A DNA stretch of 58,191 bases from Mogibacterium sp. Its GTDB lineage: Bacteria > Bacillota > Clostridia > Peptostreptococcales > Anaerovoracaceae. The notes beneath the pieces were generated by a model. That model was not told where the DNA came from, searched no databases, and was given only the letters and a program-made list of their open reading frames with translations. This document shows, in pieces, positions 8,349 to 17,230 of this stretch. The number at the start of each line of letters is the position of its first letter. The stretch's first letter is position 1. Location of the stretch: the NCBI GenBank assembly GCA_024403055.1, contig JAKSSO010000003.1, positions 1 to 58,191 on the forward strand, read 5' to 3'. Both the position numbers and the translations under genes were made by a program.

Positions 8349-9534
8349 CTTCAGGCCTCCAGTCATATTTCAGCAATTTGCGGGCCGTCAGCTCGACAGC
8401 CTCTGCGATCTTATATGCGACCTCAAGTGAAGGTCCGTAGAATATCGCACCATGGTGTGATAGAACAGCTGCATGTGTCTCCTCCATTGTTGCGACCACA
8501 TTATCCGCGAGCTCTTCCGAAGCATTCTCAGCAAACGGGATCACTCTGATATCTCCGATCAGATTCTTCATGTTAGGATCGTTGATAACAAATCCGGCCT
8601 CGCACGCTGCGAAAACGCTCATCGCATTGGAATGTGTATGGATTATCGCATTGCATCCCGGGATCTTCTTGTACATCTCCGCATGGATCAAAGCATCTGA
8701 GCTAGGTACTCTCTGCTCACCGAAATCCATTGTATGAATATCGACATCAACGATATCCTCGATCTTTATTTCAAAGTAATCCATTGAAGACGGTGTTATC
8801 AGCATCCTGTCCTCATTCACTCTTACTGAGAGATTGCCCCATGCACCGTAAACGAGGTCCTCTCTTACGAGATTTTTGCCCGTCTCGATCAGACTGTTTC
8901 TCATGGCGAATGTCTCTTCATCATAACCGATGTATTCCACAGTCTCAGCCTGATTGGTCTCAACATATTCATCCTCAAACTCGGCTTTCAGCTTTGCCGA
9001 TACCTCAGCATTCATCGGTCTGGCACCGCCGATCATCTCACCGTGAACAAGAGCTTCACATGCCTTCTGCACGATCTGTGCAGCAGCAACAGCCTTACGC
9101 ATGTTTGATGCAGCTGCATAAAATCCCGAACTCTTTACCAGGCACACAGAAGAATTTTCAAGAGCTGCCGCCATTTTTTCAGGAGTAGCTTCATCAATGA
9201 CAGGAACATAAGCTCCCGCTATCTGAGCCAGATCATCCAGAGCGACCGGCATTTCTTCATATTTCTCCGATACAGCTACTGTATCCGGAGAGCAGCCGTA
9301 AATTATTGCGTTGACCCACGGCATTGCAGAAAAATACGGTCCCAGATAACCGGTTTTCATGTCGCTGACAAGGACGTCGTCCTCCATGATACCCGCGAGC
9401 ATTAGACTTCCGTTAGAAACAAGATATGCGTCATCGTCAAGGCGTAAAGCCATCTGTCCGAATACCTTCTTGAATTTTCCATGGAATCCTTTGACGCCTT
9501 TAAGCATCAGGTCTATACCTTCATCGTACTTCAT
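8335..9534 (-). CDS. Tandem class II aldolase/adducin-domain protein
   Basis: 399 residues with two related halves. The C-terminal half (about 210-390) is a standard class II aldolase domain with GNLSVR, zinc ligands H299 and H301 (IIHTHS) and H361 (SHHGA), plus E286. The N-terminal half (about 20-165) aligns with it, but NAIIYGCSPDT replaces NAIIHTHSNAM, so the HxH zinc site is lost. Fuculose-phosphate aldolase-like chemistry is typical; the substrate is unknown. The start at 9534 (MKYDEGIDL) has AGAGGTG upstream. An in-frame extension to 9753 lies inside rarD and is not credible. Confidence 0.8.
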   Translation of the reverse strand: MKYDEGIDLMLKGVKGFHGKFKKVFGQMALRLDDDAYLVSNGSLMLAGIMEDDVLVSDMKTGYLGPYFSAMPWVNAIIYGCSPDTVAVSEKYEEMPVALDDLAQIAGAYVPVIDEATPEKMAAALENSSVCLVKSSGFYAAASNMRKAVAAAQIVQKACEALVHGEMIGGARPMNAEVSAKLKAEFEDEYVETNQAETVEYIGYDEETFAMRNSLIETGKNLVREDLVYGAWGNLSVRVNEDRMLITPSSMDYFEIKIEDIVDVDIHTMDFGEQRVPSSDALIHAEMYKKIPGCNAIIHTHSNAMSVFAACEAGFVINDPNMKNLIGDIRVIPFAENASEELADNVVATMEETHAAVLSHHGAIFYGPSLEVAYKIAEAVELTARKLLKYDWRPEDEEE

Positions 9535-9542
9535 ATACACCT

Positions 9543-10430
9543 CTATTTGTTTTCCCTGAATTCTCCTATCGTGAAGAATACCAGTCCGATCCAGACTATC
9601 ACGAATGCGATGATCTGGACTATATCGATCGGCTCTTTGAACAGAAAGATGCCGATAATCAACGTGATCGTCGGGCTGATGTACTGAGTAAGGCCTATCA
9701 GGAAGAGGCTTACTCTTGTTGCACATACGCCGAACAGTCCTATAGGAACGCATGTCACAAGTCCGGTCAGCATCAGCAGAGCATACTTGCCCGGCTCAGC
9801 CACTGCCAGTGCACCCCTGCCGCCTGCTTCCAGAACGATTATTGCCACAAGAGCAATTACCGCATAGATCATGGTCTCATATACGAGACAGATCATTACA
9901 GGCTTGTCGGATGTTTTCTTGATTGCCGAATAAGTTGCCCACGAAAGGGCAAGTCCGAGAGCTACTCCCGGAAGCTGTCTGAAATGGAACAGGATCACAA
10001 GTATCGCTATCAGTGCCATAACCATCGCAGCAGCATTGTACTTTGTCAGCTTTTCATGGAAGAGAATGATACCGAACAGGCATATTACGATAGGCTCGAT
10101 ATAATAGCCTATCGAAGCCTGTATTACTCTGCCCGAATTGATAGCCCATATATACAGACTCCAGTTGGCCGTCAGGATCAGTCCTGCTGTGAAGCACTTT
10201 CTCCTTATCGCCTTGTCCCTGAGCGGTTCAAATATCTCTTTGCGGCTGTATTTGAATCTTGCCCCAATATAACAATAAATAAACATCGTCACTATTCTGT
10301 ACAGAATGATGATGCCCGAATCTATGGGCTTGAGTGCCTGCCAGTATATTGGAAGAAATCCCCATATCGTCTGGCAGCTCAGTACTGCAAGCACTCCGAT
10401 CTTATATTCTTTCTTACTGTCCGCTATCAT
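9543..10430 (-). CDS. rarD: EamA-family transporter, RarD-like
   Basis: A 295-residue membrane protein with about ten hydrophobic segments in two EamA repeats. RarD-type landmarks are GVLAVLSCQTIWGFLPIYWQ at the N-terminus, ANWSLYIWAINSGRVIQASIGYYI, and LIGLTQYISPTITLIIGIFLFKE. The substrate of RarD proteins is not firmly known (chloramphenicol sensitivity has been linked to it). It starts a few bases after the C_GCAxxG_C_C gene. Confidence 0.88.
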   Translation of the reverse strand: MIADSKKEYKIGVLAVLSCQTIWGFLPIYWQALKPIDSGIIILYRIVTMFIYCYIGARFKYSRKEIFEPLRDKAIRRKCFTAGLILTANWSLYIWAINSGRVIQASIGYYIEPIVICLFGIILFHEKLTKYNAAAMVMALIAILVILFHFRQLPGVALGLALSWATYSAIKKTSDKPVMICLVYETMIYAVIALVAIIVLEAGGRGALAVAEPGKYALLMLTGLVTCVPIGLFGVCATRVSLFLIGLTQYISPTITLIIGIFLFKEPIDIVQIIAFVIVWIGLVFFTIGEFRENK

Positions 10431-10432
10431 TC

Positions 10433-10840
10433 TTAAAGTCCCAGTTCCTGTTCTGCAAGCTCAGTTGCGATCTTTACGCAATCCTCACAGGAAGTGAATT
10501 GACCTCCATTGTTCCCTGTCTTTATGTCTCTGCAGATAAGAGCTCCTGCTCTTTCCACAAATTGTCTCTGAATGGCTCCTGCTGCGCGTGTCGACTTTGC
10601 CTTGGTCTGTCCCGGATTTTCTATGTCACCGTCGCTGTTGACAAGTCCGCAGACAATAGCAGCACCGCTTACGGCTCCGCATATGCCTTTGCCTGTTCCC
10701 ATTCCACCGCCGAATCCCTCTGTGAGCTTGTACAGAGCAGACTCATCCATTCCGAGTTCATCAGCAAAGGCACAGGCTACAGCCTGACAGCAGTTATAAC
10801 CTTTTCTGTGCTTTTCAGCAGCCAGATCCACCTTACTCAC
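10433..10840 (-). CDS. C_GCAxxG_C_C family redox-type protein
   Basis: 135 residues with the diagnostic cysteine pattern: YNCCQAVACAF, then GGGMGTGKGICGAVSGAAIVCGL, and FTSCEDCV near the C-terminus. The family is common in anaerobes and is thought to be redox-active or cofactor-binding; no reaction is established. The start is GTG at 10840, decided by AGGAGG 8 nt upstream. It is followed within 3 bp by rarD. Confidence 0.88.
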   Translation of the reverse strand: MSKVDLAAEKHRKGYNCCQAVACAFADELGMDESALYKLTEGFGGGMGTGKGICGAVSGAAIVCGLVNSDGDIENPGQTKAKSTRAAGAIQRQFVERAGALICRDIKTGNNGGQFTSCEDCVKIATELAEQELGL

Positions 10841-10853
10841 TTTTTCTTCCTCC

Positions 10854-11363
10854 TTATTTCAACAGGCCATCAATTTCGAGCAGCTCTCTTGATGCATTGA
10901 TAGCCGCTGCCTCGAGTCTTGGTAAAGCCTCCATGTTATATCTGAAATTCTCGTAGAACTGATCTCCACTGTCCGGTCCCGTCTCTTCATCAAATTCCTG
11001 ATCCAGGATCATGTTACAGATGAGAAGATACATGGATCTGATATCAGGTCCGAATCTGAGGACCTCCTGATAATCAATTCCGATATTATTAAAGGCAAGA
11101 TTGGAATACCTTCCCTCGAATTCGTCAGTGAAGCCTTCGTACTGTCTCTCGATTACTTCAAGCAGTTCGTAGAGACATGTCACACGAAACTCCCTGACAG
11201 TCTGCATGAAGGTCTCCTCATTGCCGGGTTCTCCGTTCTCTACCTTCTCACGCATGGTATCATATACGACATACTCGTTCTGATCATAGAGCTTGGTGAG
11301 CATCTGATTCATTATCACTGAAAGGTAACTTTCTTTTCCTCTTGTGGTATTTCCAAATAACAT
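10854..11363 (-). CDS. Hypothetical protein, helical and acidic
   Basis: 169 residues, acidic, predicted mostly helical, with no membrane segment or recognised catalytic motif. It begins MLFGNTTRGKESYLSVIMNQMLTKLYDQNE and contains two tyrosine/phenylalanine-rich helices. GAGAGGAAAT precedes the ATG. It lies 13 bp upstream of the C_GCAxxG_C_C gene and downstream of a papain-like protein. I do not recognise a family. Confidence 0.7.
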   Translation of the reverse strand: MLFGNTTRGKESYLSVIMNQMLTKLYDQNEYVVYDTMREKVENGEPGNEETFMQTVREFRVTCLYELLEVIERQYEGFTDEFEGRYSNLAFNNIGIDYQEVLRFGPDIRSMYLLICNMILDQEFDEETGPDSGDQFYENFRYNMEALPRLEAAAINASRELLEIDGLLK

Positions 11364-11398
11364 TATTATTTCCTCTCTGCCTGTCAGATAACTCGTGC

Positions 11399-11992
11399 TT
11401 ATTTTACCGGTACCAGTTCGAACTGTTGTCTGTTATGTCCGTCGAGCCACTGCTTCATGTCAGCTTCCGTGTACGGGATGTCGCAGCCTGTTTCCTTCGT
11501 GTAATCACAATCCTTGGCATAATAGATGCCGTTTTCATATCGCCAGAAAAGTATCACGTGTCCGTCAGGTTTGTACCAGCGGTCGCCCAGCATGTTGATG
11601 AAATCGCATTGTCTTGAGCTCGCCCATATCACGCTGTTCTCTCTCTGTAGTACCTCTCTGAATGCTTCGAGAGTCCGTTCCATCGGTCTTGACTCTATCC
11701 CGAAAAGCCTTCTGTTCACATCATTGAGCCTCAGGGTCACGTCTCCACCGCAGACACTGGTCCCCTCCTTGTTCGCAACATTGAGCTGGTCCAGGCCCGC
11801 TTCTTCGCGCATCCTGTATACATCAGTCGGATCCAGATCCGCTCCCGTGAGCAGGTCGATGCACATTGCAAGACTTATGAGGCCGCATCCGTTATGTCTC
11901 ATGTCGGATTCCCAGTAAGGAAGATGGAACCACGAGTCCTCTTCAAAAAGCTGGCTGAAATATATGTTTTTTCCTCGCTCGCTATAGTACAT
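11399..11992 (-). CDS. Papain-like C39-family peptidase domain protein
   Basis: 197 residues without a signal peptide. DMRHNGCGLISLAMCIDLLTG carries a probable catalytic cysteine, and KPDGHVILFWRYENGIYYAKD carries the histidine and aspartate expected of a C39_2-like papain fold. The family includes bacteriocin-leader peptidase relatives, but no ABC partner is adjacent, so its target is unknown. The ribosome binding site is weak (AAGAGA). It follows pfkA by 18 bp in the same direction. Confidence 0.65.
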   Translation of the reverse strand: MYYSERGKNIYFSQLFEEDSWFHLPYWESDMRHNGCGLISLAMCIDLLTGADLDPTDVYRMREEAGLDQLNVANKEGTSVCGGDVTLRLNDVNRRLFGIESRPMERTLEAFREVLQRENSVIWASSRQCDFINMLGDRWYKPDGHVILFWRYENGIYYAKDCDYTKETGCDIPYTEADMKQWLDGHNRQQFELVPVK

Positions 11993-12010
11993 TTTCTCTT
12001 AAATAACCGT

Positions 12011-12982
12011 TTATGCAAGAACAGTTGCTAGATCGTATATATCTCTTCTGAATACTCTTTTCTGCTCTACCGCATCCTTAAGATCTACTGCAAAAGGAGT
12101 GCTTCCGCTGACACCCACTGCAAAGCTGTCCGATGGTCTCTTCTCAGGATGTGCAAGAAGGTCGATGGCCATTCCGCATGTCAGGTCAGCGATCAGTCTG
12201 TCCTGAACAGACGGGCTTCCGCCTCTCTGGATATAGCCCGGAACAACACTTCTTGTTTCCTGACCTGTAACGGCCTCCAGCAGCTGCTGTGTCTCAAGGA
12301 TCGGCATGTCTACGCCTTCAGCCTTGACAATGATAATATGTCCCTTGCCCATTGCCTGGTGTTCCCTGACTCTGCGGACAAGTTCTTCCGTATCCATCTC
12401 TACCTCAGGAACAAGGATGATGTCAGCACCGCATGCCAGTCCGGAGTACAGTGCGATATCTCCGCAGTGACGGCCCATTACCTCCATGATGGTGGTACGT
12501 TCGTGAGATGTGGATGTATCTCTTATCTTGTTGATCAGCTCGACCACAGTATTAAGTGCTGTATCAAAACCGATGGTATACTCTGTATAGCCGAGGTCAT
12601 TATCGATGGTACCAGGAATACCGGCTACTGAAATGCCTCTTTTTGCCAGTTCAAGTCCACCGTGGAAGCTTCCGTCTCCGCCGATAACGACTACCGAGTC
12701 AATGCCTCTTCTGCGAAGGTTCTCAACTGCAACATCTACCCATTCGCCATGCAGGAAACGTTCGCTGCGGGCACTTTTCAGTATTGTTCCGCCTCTGTAC
12801 AGAATGCCGCCAACGTCATTTCTGCCCATTTCCATGATGTCGTCTTCGATCAGTCCTTCGTATCCTCTTCTGACACCGTATACCTGCATTCCTGCATCGA
12901 TGCCCGCACGTACAACAGCTCTGATAGCTGCGTTCATTCCCGGTGCATCACCGCCGCTTGTCAGCAGTGCAATTCTCTTCAT
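12011..12982 (-). CDS. pfkA: ATP-dependent 6-phosphofructokinase
   Basis: Commits fructose-6-phosphate to glycolysis. About 323 residues from MKRIALLTSGGDAPGMN, the family start, with AGAGGTAA upstream. GGDGSFHG has the glycine typical of ATP users, and PGTIDNDL has glycine where PPi enzymes have lysine. FDTALNTVVE, MGRHCGDIA and the regulatory PGYIQRGGSPS are present. A second, PPi-type enzyme is encoded at 13954-15192, so this cell can choose phosphoryl donor. Confidence 0.95.
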   Translation of the reverse strand: MKRIALLTSGGDAPGMNAAIRAVVRAGIDAGMQVYGVRRGYEGLIEDDIMEMGRNDVGGILYRGGTILKSARSERFLHGEWVDVAVENLRRRGIDSVVVIGGDGSFHGGLELAKRGISVAGIPGTIDNDLGYTEYTIGFDTALNTVVELINKIRDTSTSHERTTIMEVMGRHCGDIALYSGLACGADIILVPEVEMDTEELVRRVREHQAMGKGHIIIVKAEGVDMPILETQQLLEAVTGQETRSVVPGYIQRGGSPSVQDRLIADLTCGMAIDLLAHPEKRPSDSFAVGVSGSTPFAVDLKDAVEQKRVFRRDIYDLATVLA

Positions 12983-13058
12983 CTCTGTTACCTCTTTTAT
13001 GATAACGGCATGTGCATTCATGCGATCATGCCTCATATTGTTATAATACTAATTTGAT

Positions 13059-13092
13059 ATTATATCATTTTCTGTTTAAATTATGCTACAAT
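13059..13092. promoter_or_regulatory. Overlapping divergent extended -10 promoters for pfkA and prsW
   Basis: Minus strand: TGATATAAT with -10 TATAAT at 13059-13064 faces pfkA. Plus strand: TGCTACAAT with -10 TACAAT at 13087-13092 faces prsW. Both have the TGN extension; neither has a clear -35 hexamer. The 95-bp gap between the genes holds little else. Confidence 0.5.
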
Positions 13093-13131
13093 ATAGAATA
13101 ACTATTACAAATAATGAAAGGATTTTTCACT

Positions 13132-13863
13132 ATGAGTCGTGACCTTCTTATGCTCGCCATCGTGCCGGGCTTACTGATAATCATATATGTCTATACCAAG
13201 GACAAGGTCGAGAAAGAACCTCTTCCTCTGATCCTCAAGATCATTTTCTTCGGTATCCTCTCATGCATCGCAGCAGGTTATATAGAAGCAATTGCCGCAG
13301 AGTTCCTGCCTCACTATCCAAAGGGCAGTCTCGGATATGCACTCGTTAATGCATTCGCGCTGGCTGCATTCTGGGAGGAGATCCTCAAGTATCTGGCACT
13401 TAAGATCGGAAGCTGGAAAAGCAAGGCATTCAATTACAGATTTGACGGAATCGTATTCGGTGTTTCCTCTGCTGTAGGTTTTGCCGTATATGAGAACATC
13501 ATGTATGTAGCTCAGTACGGTTTACAGACAGCTATCGTAAGAGCTGTTACAGCAGTTCCGCTCCACGCGTTCTGCGGAGTGTTCATGGGTGTCTTCTATG
13601 CACTTGCCAAGAAGAATTCGATCCTCGGCAAGGGAGGCAGATCACTCTTATGCAGAATAATGGCTCTCATCGTACCTATGATCATTCACGGCATATACGA
13701 TACACTTGCATTCATCGGAATAGCAGCCACTGAATACATGCTGTTCGGATTTGTCATCGTCCTCTACATCGTTGCGATCACTACGATCAAGAAGATGTCA
13801 AAGGCCGACAGCCACGCAGGATTCTATCCTGAAGCAAGAGTGATCAACTACACAGTCGAATAG
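13132..13863 (+). CDS. PrsW-family intramembrane protease
   Basis: 243-residue membrane protein with about seven hydrophobic segments. The PrsW/CAAX-protease-like motifs are present: FWEEILKYLAL (E82, E83), FDGIVFGVSSAVGFAVYENIMY and a late IIHGIYDTLAF histidine. Family members are glutamate-dependent membrane proteases (PrsW cleaves anti-sigma factors in Bacillus) or prenyl-protein proteases. No anti-sigma gene is adjacent. The start at 13132 (MSRDLLML) is favoured by GAAAGGA about 9 nt upstream; 13114 is an alternative. Confidence 0.85.
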   Translation: MSRDLLMLAIVPGLLIIIYVYTKDKVEKEPLPLILKIIFFGILSCIAAGYIEAIAAEFLPHYPKGSLGYALVNAFALAAFWEEILKYLALKIGSWKSKAFNYRFDGIVFGVSSAVGFAVYENIMYVAQYGLQTAIVRAVTAVPLHAFCGVFMGVFYALAKKNSILGKGGRSLLCRIMALIVPMIIHGIYDTLAFIGIAATEYMLFGFVIVLYIVAITTIKKMSKADSHAGFYPEARVINYTVE

Positions 13864-13889
13864 ATCATAGAAACACAAGATCATACGAA

Positions 13890-13921
13890 AAAGGACCTTC
13901 ATGCAGAAGCGAAGGTCCTTT
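13890..13921. terminator. Bidirectional intrinsic terminator between prsW and pfp
   Basis: A perfect 10-bp stem (AAGGACCTTC 13891-13900, GAAGGTCCTT 13911-13920) with a 10-nt loop is flanked by A-rich and T-rich tracts, so it works for both convergent genes. Confidence 0.9.
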
Positions 13922-13953
13922 ATTTTTGACTCATATTAGTTGGATATGCCGTT

Positions 13954-15192
13954 CTATCTCATGCTCTGATTCTTGTTATATACCGGCTTCATGATCTTAG
14001 GTATTCCGTTCTCGAATTTGATATGATTCTCGCCCTGGATCAGCGGTCTAACATAATCGAGGAATTCTGTGGAAATATCATTGCCGTTAATGATCCATTT
14101 CTCAGGGAAGAGCTTTTCCTTGTTGCATACTTCTCCCACAGGGATCATCTCCAGATCGATGTGATAAGGCTTTCCCTCCGAACGCTTGAAGATGACCATC
14201 TTGCCACATGTCTCCGCACTGTTCATGAGTGCGTTCTTCAACGCAAATCTTCCGGCCTGCTCTGCCTCATCAGAATCAGTTGCAGAGATCATGATGGATG
14301 TGCAGCGCTGAGGAAGATTAAGCTCAATGGATCTGCACTTGCATCCGATGCTTCTCTTGACGATCCTCTCAAGTACGGCTGCACAGCCTGCCAGCATTTT
14401 ATGTCCGAACTGGTCTTTGACCGACTCTTCCTCATACTCGCAGACGAGTCTTCCTGTGTTGTCCCTGATGCCCTCTGAAACGCATACTACAACTGAGTTG
14501 CTTTCCTTGAGTGCTGCCTTGACATCACGTATGAAGTCCGTCACATCAAAGAACTCTTCAGGAAGATATATCAGCATTGGATTAGGTTCATATGAAGTTC
14601 TGGCCAGCATGCTTGCCGCAGTGACCCATCCTGCATTTCTTCCCATCAGCTCTATGATAGTTACTACAGGATGTTCATATACACCTGCATCCCATACGAT
14701 ATCCCTGACAGTTGCAGCTACGAACTTCGCTGTTGATCCGTAGCCCGGTGTGTGATCTGTAACAGGCAGATCGTTGTCGATGGTCTTCGGTACACCAACA
14801 AAGCATATGTCAGAACCGAACTGTTTTGCGGCTCTGCTCAGCTTGTCGACTGTATCCATCGAGTCGTTACCTCCGATGTAGAAAACTGCATCGATCTCCA
14901 GATCCTCAAATTTCTTGAAAAGAATAGGGTAAACCGCGTTATCTATGTCTTCCGGGAGTTTGTGTCTGCAGCTGCCGAGGAATGCAGCAGGAGTTGTTTT
15001 GAGCAGGTCAAAATCCTTCATTCTGCTGTAGTCAGACAGATTAACAACATGATCCTCGAGAAAGCCCTCGATTCCGTTTACCATTCCGTATGCATGGACT
15101 CCCTGCTCTCTTGCCTCCATGGCAATGCCATACAGCGAAGCGTTTATAACTGCAGTAGGTCCACCTGATTGTCCTATAATAATGTTTCTCAT
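13954..15192 (-). CDS. pfp: PPi-type 6-phosphofructokinase
   Basis: 412 residues from MRNIIIGQSGGPTAVINASLYG. PKTIDNDLPVTDHTPGYGSTAKF carries the lysine that marks PPi-dependent enzymes, and the donor-site motif reads GGNDSMDT where GGDDS is usual. MGRNAGWVTAASMLA and KCRSIELNLPQRC fit the long PFK group. PPi use is therefore likely, with the Asp-to-Asn change noted. Its ATG overlaps the stop of a 30-residue membrane ORF, downstream of fbp, so opposing FBPase and reversible PFP are encoded together. Confidence 0.88.
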   Translation of the reverse strand: MRNIIIGQSGGPTAVINASLYGIAMEAREQGVHAYGMVNGIEGFLEDHVVNLSDYSRMKDFDLLKTTPAAFLGSCRHKLPEDIDNAVYPILFKKFEDLEIDAVFYIGGNDSMDTVDKLSRAAKQFGSDICFVGVPKTIDNDLPVTDHTPGYGSTAKFVAATVRDIVWDAGVYEHPVVTIIELMGRNAGWVTAASMLARTSYEPNPMLIYLPEEFFDVTDFIRDVKAALKESNSVVVCVSEGIRDNTGRLVCEYEEESVKDQFGHKMLAGCAAVLERIVKRSIGCKCRSIELNLPQRCTSIMISATDSDEAEQAGRFALKNALMNSAETCGKMVIFKRSEGKPYHIDLEMIPVGEVCNKEKLFPEKWIINGNDISTEFLDYVRPLIQGENHIKFENGIPKIMKPVYNKNQSMR

Positions 15193-15281
15193 AATTTTCT
15201 CTTGTGATTATCCTTGATCAGCAATGCAACATACCATATGCACAGAACAACAAGTACGCCGCCCAGTATTTTTGTTACCAT
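15189..15281 (-). CDS. 30-residue single-span membrane microprotein
   Basis: ATG at 15281 opens a frame that ends at TGA 15191-15189, overlapping the pfp start as ATGA. The product begins MVTKILGGVLVVLCIWYVAL and ends in a basic tail (KDNHKRKL), a plausible single membrane helix with the positive end inside. AAGGAAAGGTGG lies just upstream, inside the end of fbp, with the fbp stop only 2 bp before the ATG. The tight spacing on both sides and the good ribosome binding site argue for translation. No family is recognised. Confidence 0.6.
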   Translation of the reverse strand: MVTKILGGVLVVLCIWYVALLIKDNHKRKL

Positions 15282-15283
15282 AA

Positions 15284-17227
15284 CTACCACCTTTCCTTAA
15301 CATATCCGCCTTTGAAAGCATCATTCAATGCCTCCAGGTCTTCGATCTGAGCCATGAGCTCAGCACCGTTATCAGTATCACTTATTCTGAGTCGTACATC
15401 CTGAGTATCTATCAGGTGCATGACCGGTCTGTGAAATACCTGTGTGCCATCCTTACGAAGCGGTTCGTACGGCTTGTGCTCCGCAAGGTACATGTGCTTG
15501 GATGTCAGGATCGCAGTATAACCTGCAATTCCTGTAGTTTTACGATAAGCCTTGGAAATGCCTCCGTCAATAATGAATATCTTTCCGCCGCCCTTGATAG
15601 GAGTCTCTCCATCCTTTATCTTGACAGGAACATGTCCGTTCATGATCTTTCCCGTCTCTTTATCAAGTCCGAAATTATCCAGTATTACATCCGCAATGTC
15701 TGCTCTTTCGATAAGATCGTAATATGCGGCTTTGTTCTCTATGTGTGTTTTCCTGTCTGCTATGAAATAGCGCTCGAAAGTCCTCATCCTGTCCTTGCCG
15801 AACAGCGGCGAGTTCTCTGCCAGCCAGAGATACATCATTATCGATGCAGCTTCGCCCCCATCATCCTCCGCAAGAACGTGAGCGCTTCTGACCATCTCGT
15901 CCAGCTTTTGCAGATAATCATATCCCGAATACTCCACGCCATCGATCTCGATGCTCTTGAGTGTACCGTCCGCGTTGAATGGAATGCATCCGTGATAGTA
16001 TAGATTGCCGTTTGCGATCCTGTACAGTGATCCATGTGAATAAAGATAATCCATATGGACCTGCAGCTTCTCGGATCTTCTGAACGAACCCTCTAGAGCA
16101 ACCATTACTTCTTCTTCCTGATGAGTCAGCCTGTAAGGATCCTTAGGATCGATAGTCGGGAAGTTACTGTCTCTCAGCTCATATACTTTGCCATCCAGCT
16201 CAATGGTCCCGTTCTCGAAATCCATCTTGTCAAGCAGCAGCCTGTTCTCCAGATGATACTCCGGATGCTTCATGATCTCCTGGCCTTCCACTTTGAACTG
16301 GATGACCGAGATCATCTTGTGCATCTTGGCTGCATGTGCCTCAGGAATAGGATCGTACTTGTTGGTCTCAAGCACATTAGGGTAGAAGCATTCGCAAGGG
16401 TCATCAGCATATATCTTCTGAGCCAGTGAGGAAAGCGGTCTCAGATTGATGCCATACCCGACTTCGAGCATGTCGAAGTTATTGTATCTGACATTGATAC
16501 GTATGGCATTTGCTATGCATGCCCTGTTGCCGCAGGCAGCACCCATCCACAGGATGTCGTGATTGCCCCACTCGATATCTATGCCTCTATTGGCCATCAG
16601 GTAATCCATGATGACATGCGGCTTGGGACCTCTGTCGTAAATATCTCCGATGATATGCAGCCTGTCAACTGTCAGGTTGCTGATAACATCAGTCAGATCG
16701 ATAATGAAATCCTCTGCCGATTCATACTCAATGATGGATTCGATGATTTCATCGTAGTATTTGTGTCTGTCTTCCACGTCGTCTGTAAAGAGCAGCTCAT
16801 CCAGTATATATGCCGAAGCCTTCGGAAGACGCTTCTTTACCTTGGAACGTGTATATTTGTTGGTAACGACTCTGCAGATGTCGATAAGTCTGACGATAGC
16901 AGTTCCGCACCATTTATTGAAATCCTCTTCGCTTTTCTTCTTTCTGTTGATCTCAGCACGCGGATTGTATATAAGCGAAGCGAGGTCATCGCACTCCTCA
17001 TCCGTAAGAGTCCTGCCATATACTTCATCGATCCTCATCCTTATCATTCCGGATCCGCTTCTTACGAAATGCTGAAATGCATCATATTCGCCATGAATGT
17101 CACTGAGCACGAACTCCGTCGCTTTAGGCAGTGCAAGAATCGCTCTGAGGTTGATGATCTCTGTTCTTACAGCCTTGCGATTCGGGTATTTTTCGGCCAG
17201 CAGCCTCAAATATTGAGTATCTGCCAT
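15284..17227 (-). CDS. fbp: Fructose-1,6-bisphosphatase class III
   Basis: Gluconeogenic FBPase of the Firmicutes type, about 647 residues (family about 640-670). Calcineurin-like metal motifs are visible: SDIHGEYDAFQHF, GDIYDRGPKPHVIMD and WGNHDILWMGAACGN. The C-terminal GGKIFIIDGGISKAYRKTTGIAGYT is typical. The start is probably ATG 17227, preceded by a GTG codon; the murA stop is 4 bp upstream, so the genes are coupled. Confidence 0.95.
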   Translation of the reverse strand: MADTQYLRLLAEKYPNRKAVRTEIINLRAILALPKATEFVLSDIHGEYDAFQHFVRSGSGMIRMRIDEVYGRTLTDEECDDLASLIYNPRAEINRKKKSEEDFNKWCGTAIVRLIDICRVVTNKYTRSKVKKRLPKASAYILDELLFTDDVEDRHKYYDEIIESIIEYESAEDFIIDLTDVISNLTVDRLHIIGDIYDRGPKPHVIMDYLMANRGIDIEWGNHDILWMGAACGNRACIANAIRINVRYNNFDMLEVGYGINLRPLSSLAQKIYADDPCECFYPNVLETNKYDPIPEAHAAKMHKMISVIQFKVEGQEIMKHPEYHLENRLLLDKMDFENGTIELDGKVYELRDSNFPTIDPKDPYRLTHQEEEVMVALEGSFRRSEKLQVHMDYLYSHGSLYRIANGNLYYHGCIPFNADGTLKSIEIDGVEYSGYDYLQKLDEMVRSAHVLAEDDGGEAASIMMYLWLAENSPLFGKDRMRTFERYFIADRKTHIENKAAYYDLIERADIADVILDNFGLDKETGKIMNGHVPVKIKDGETPIKGGGKIFIIDGGISKAYRKTTGIAGYTAILTSKHMYLAEHKPYEPLRKDGTQVFHRPVMHLIDTQDVRLRISDTDNGAELMAQIEDLEALNDAFKGGYVKERW

Positions 17228-17230
17228 CAC

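Noticed and set aside
9535..9753. N-terminal extension of the tandem aldolase
   Set aside because: It lies fully inside rarD, is rich in R/H/D as expected of a shadow frame, and a ribosome binding site precedes the internal ATG at 9534.
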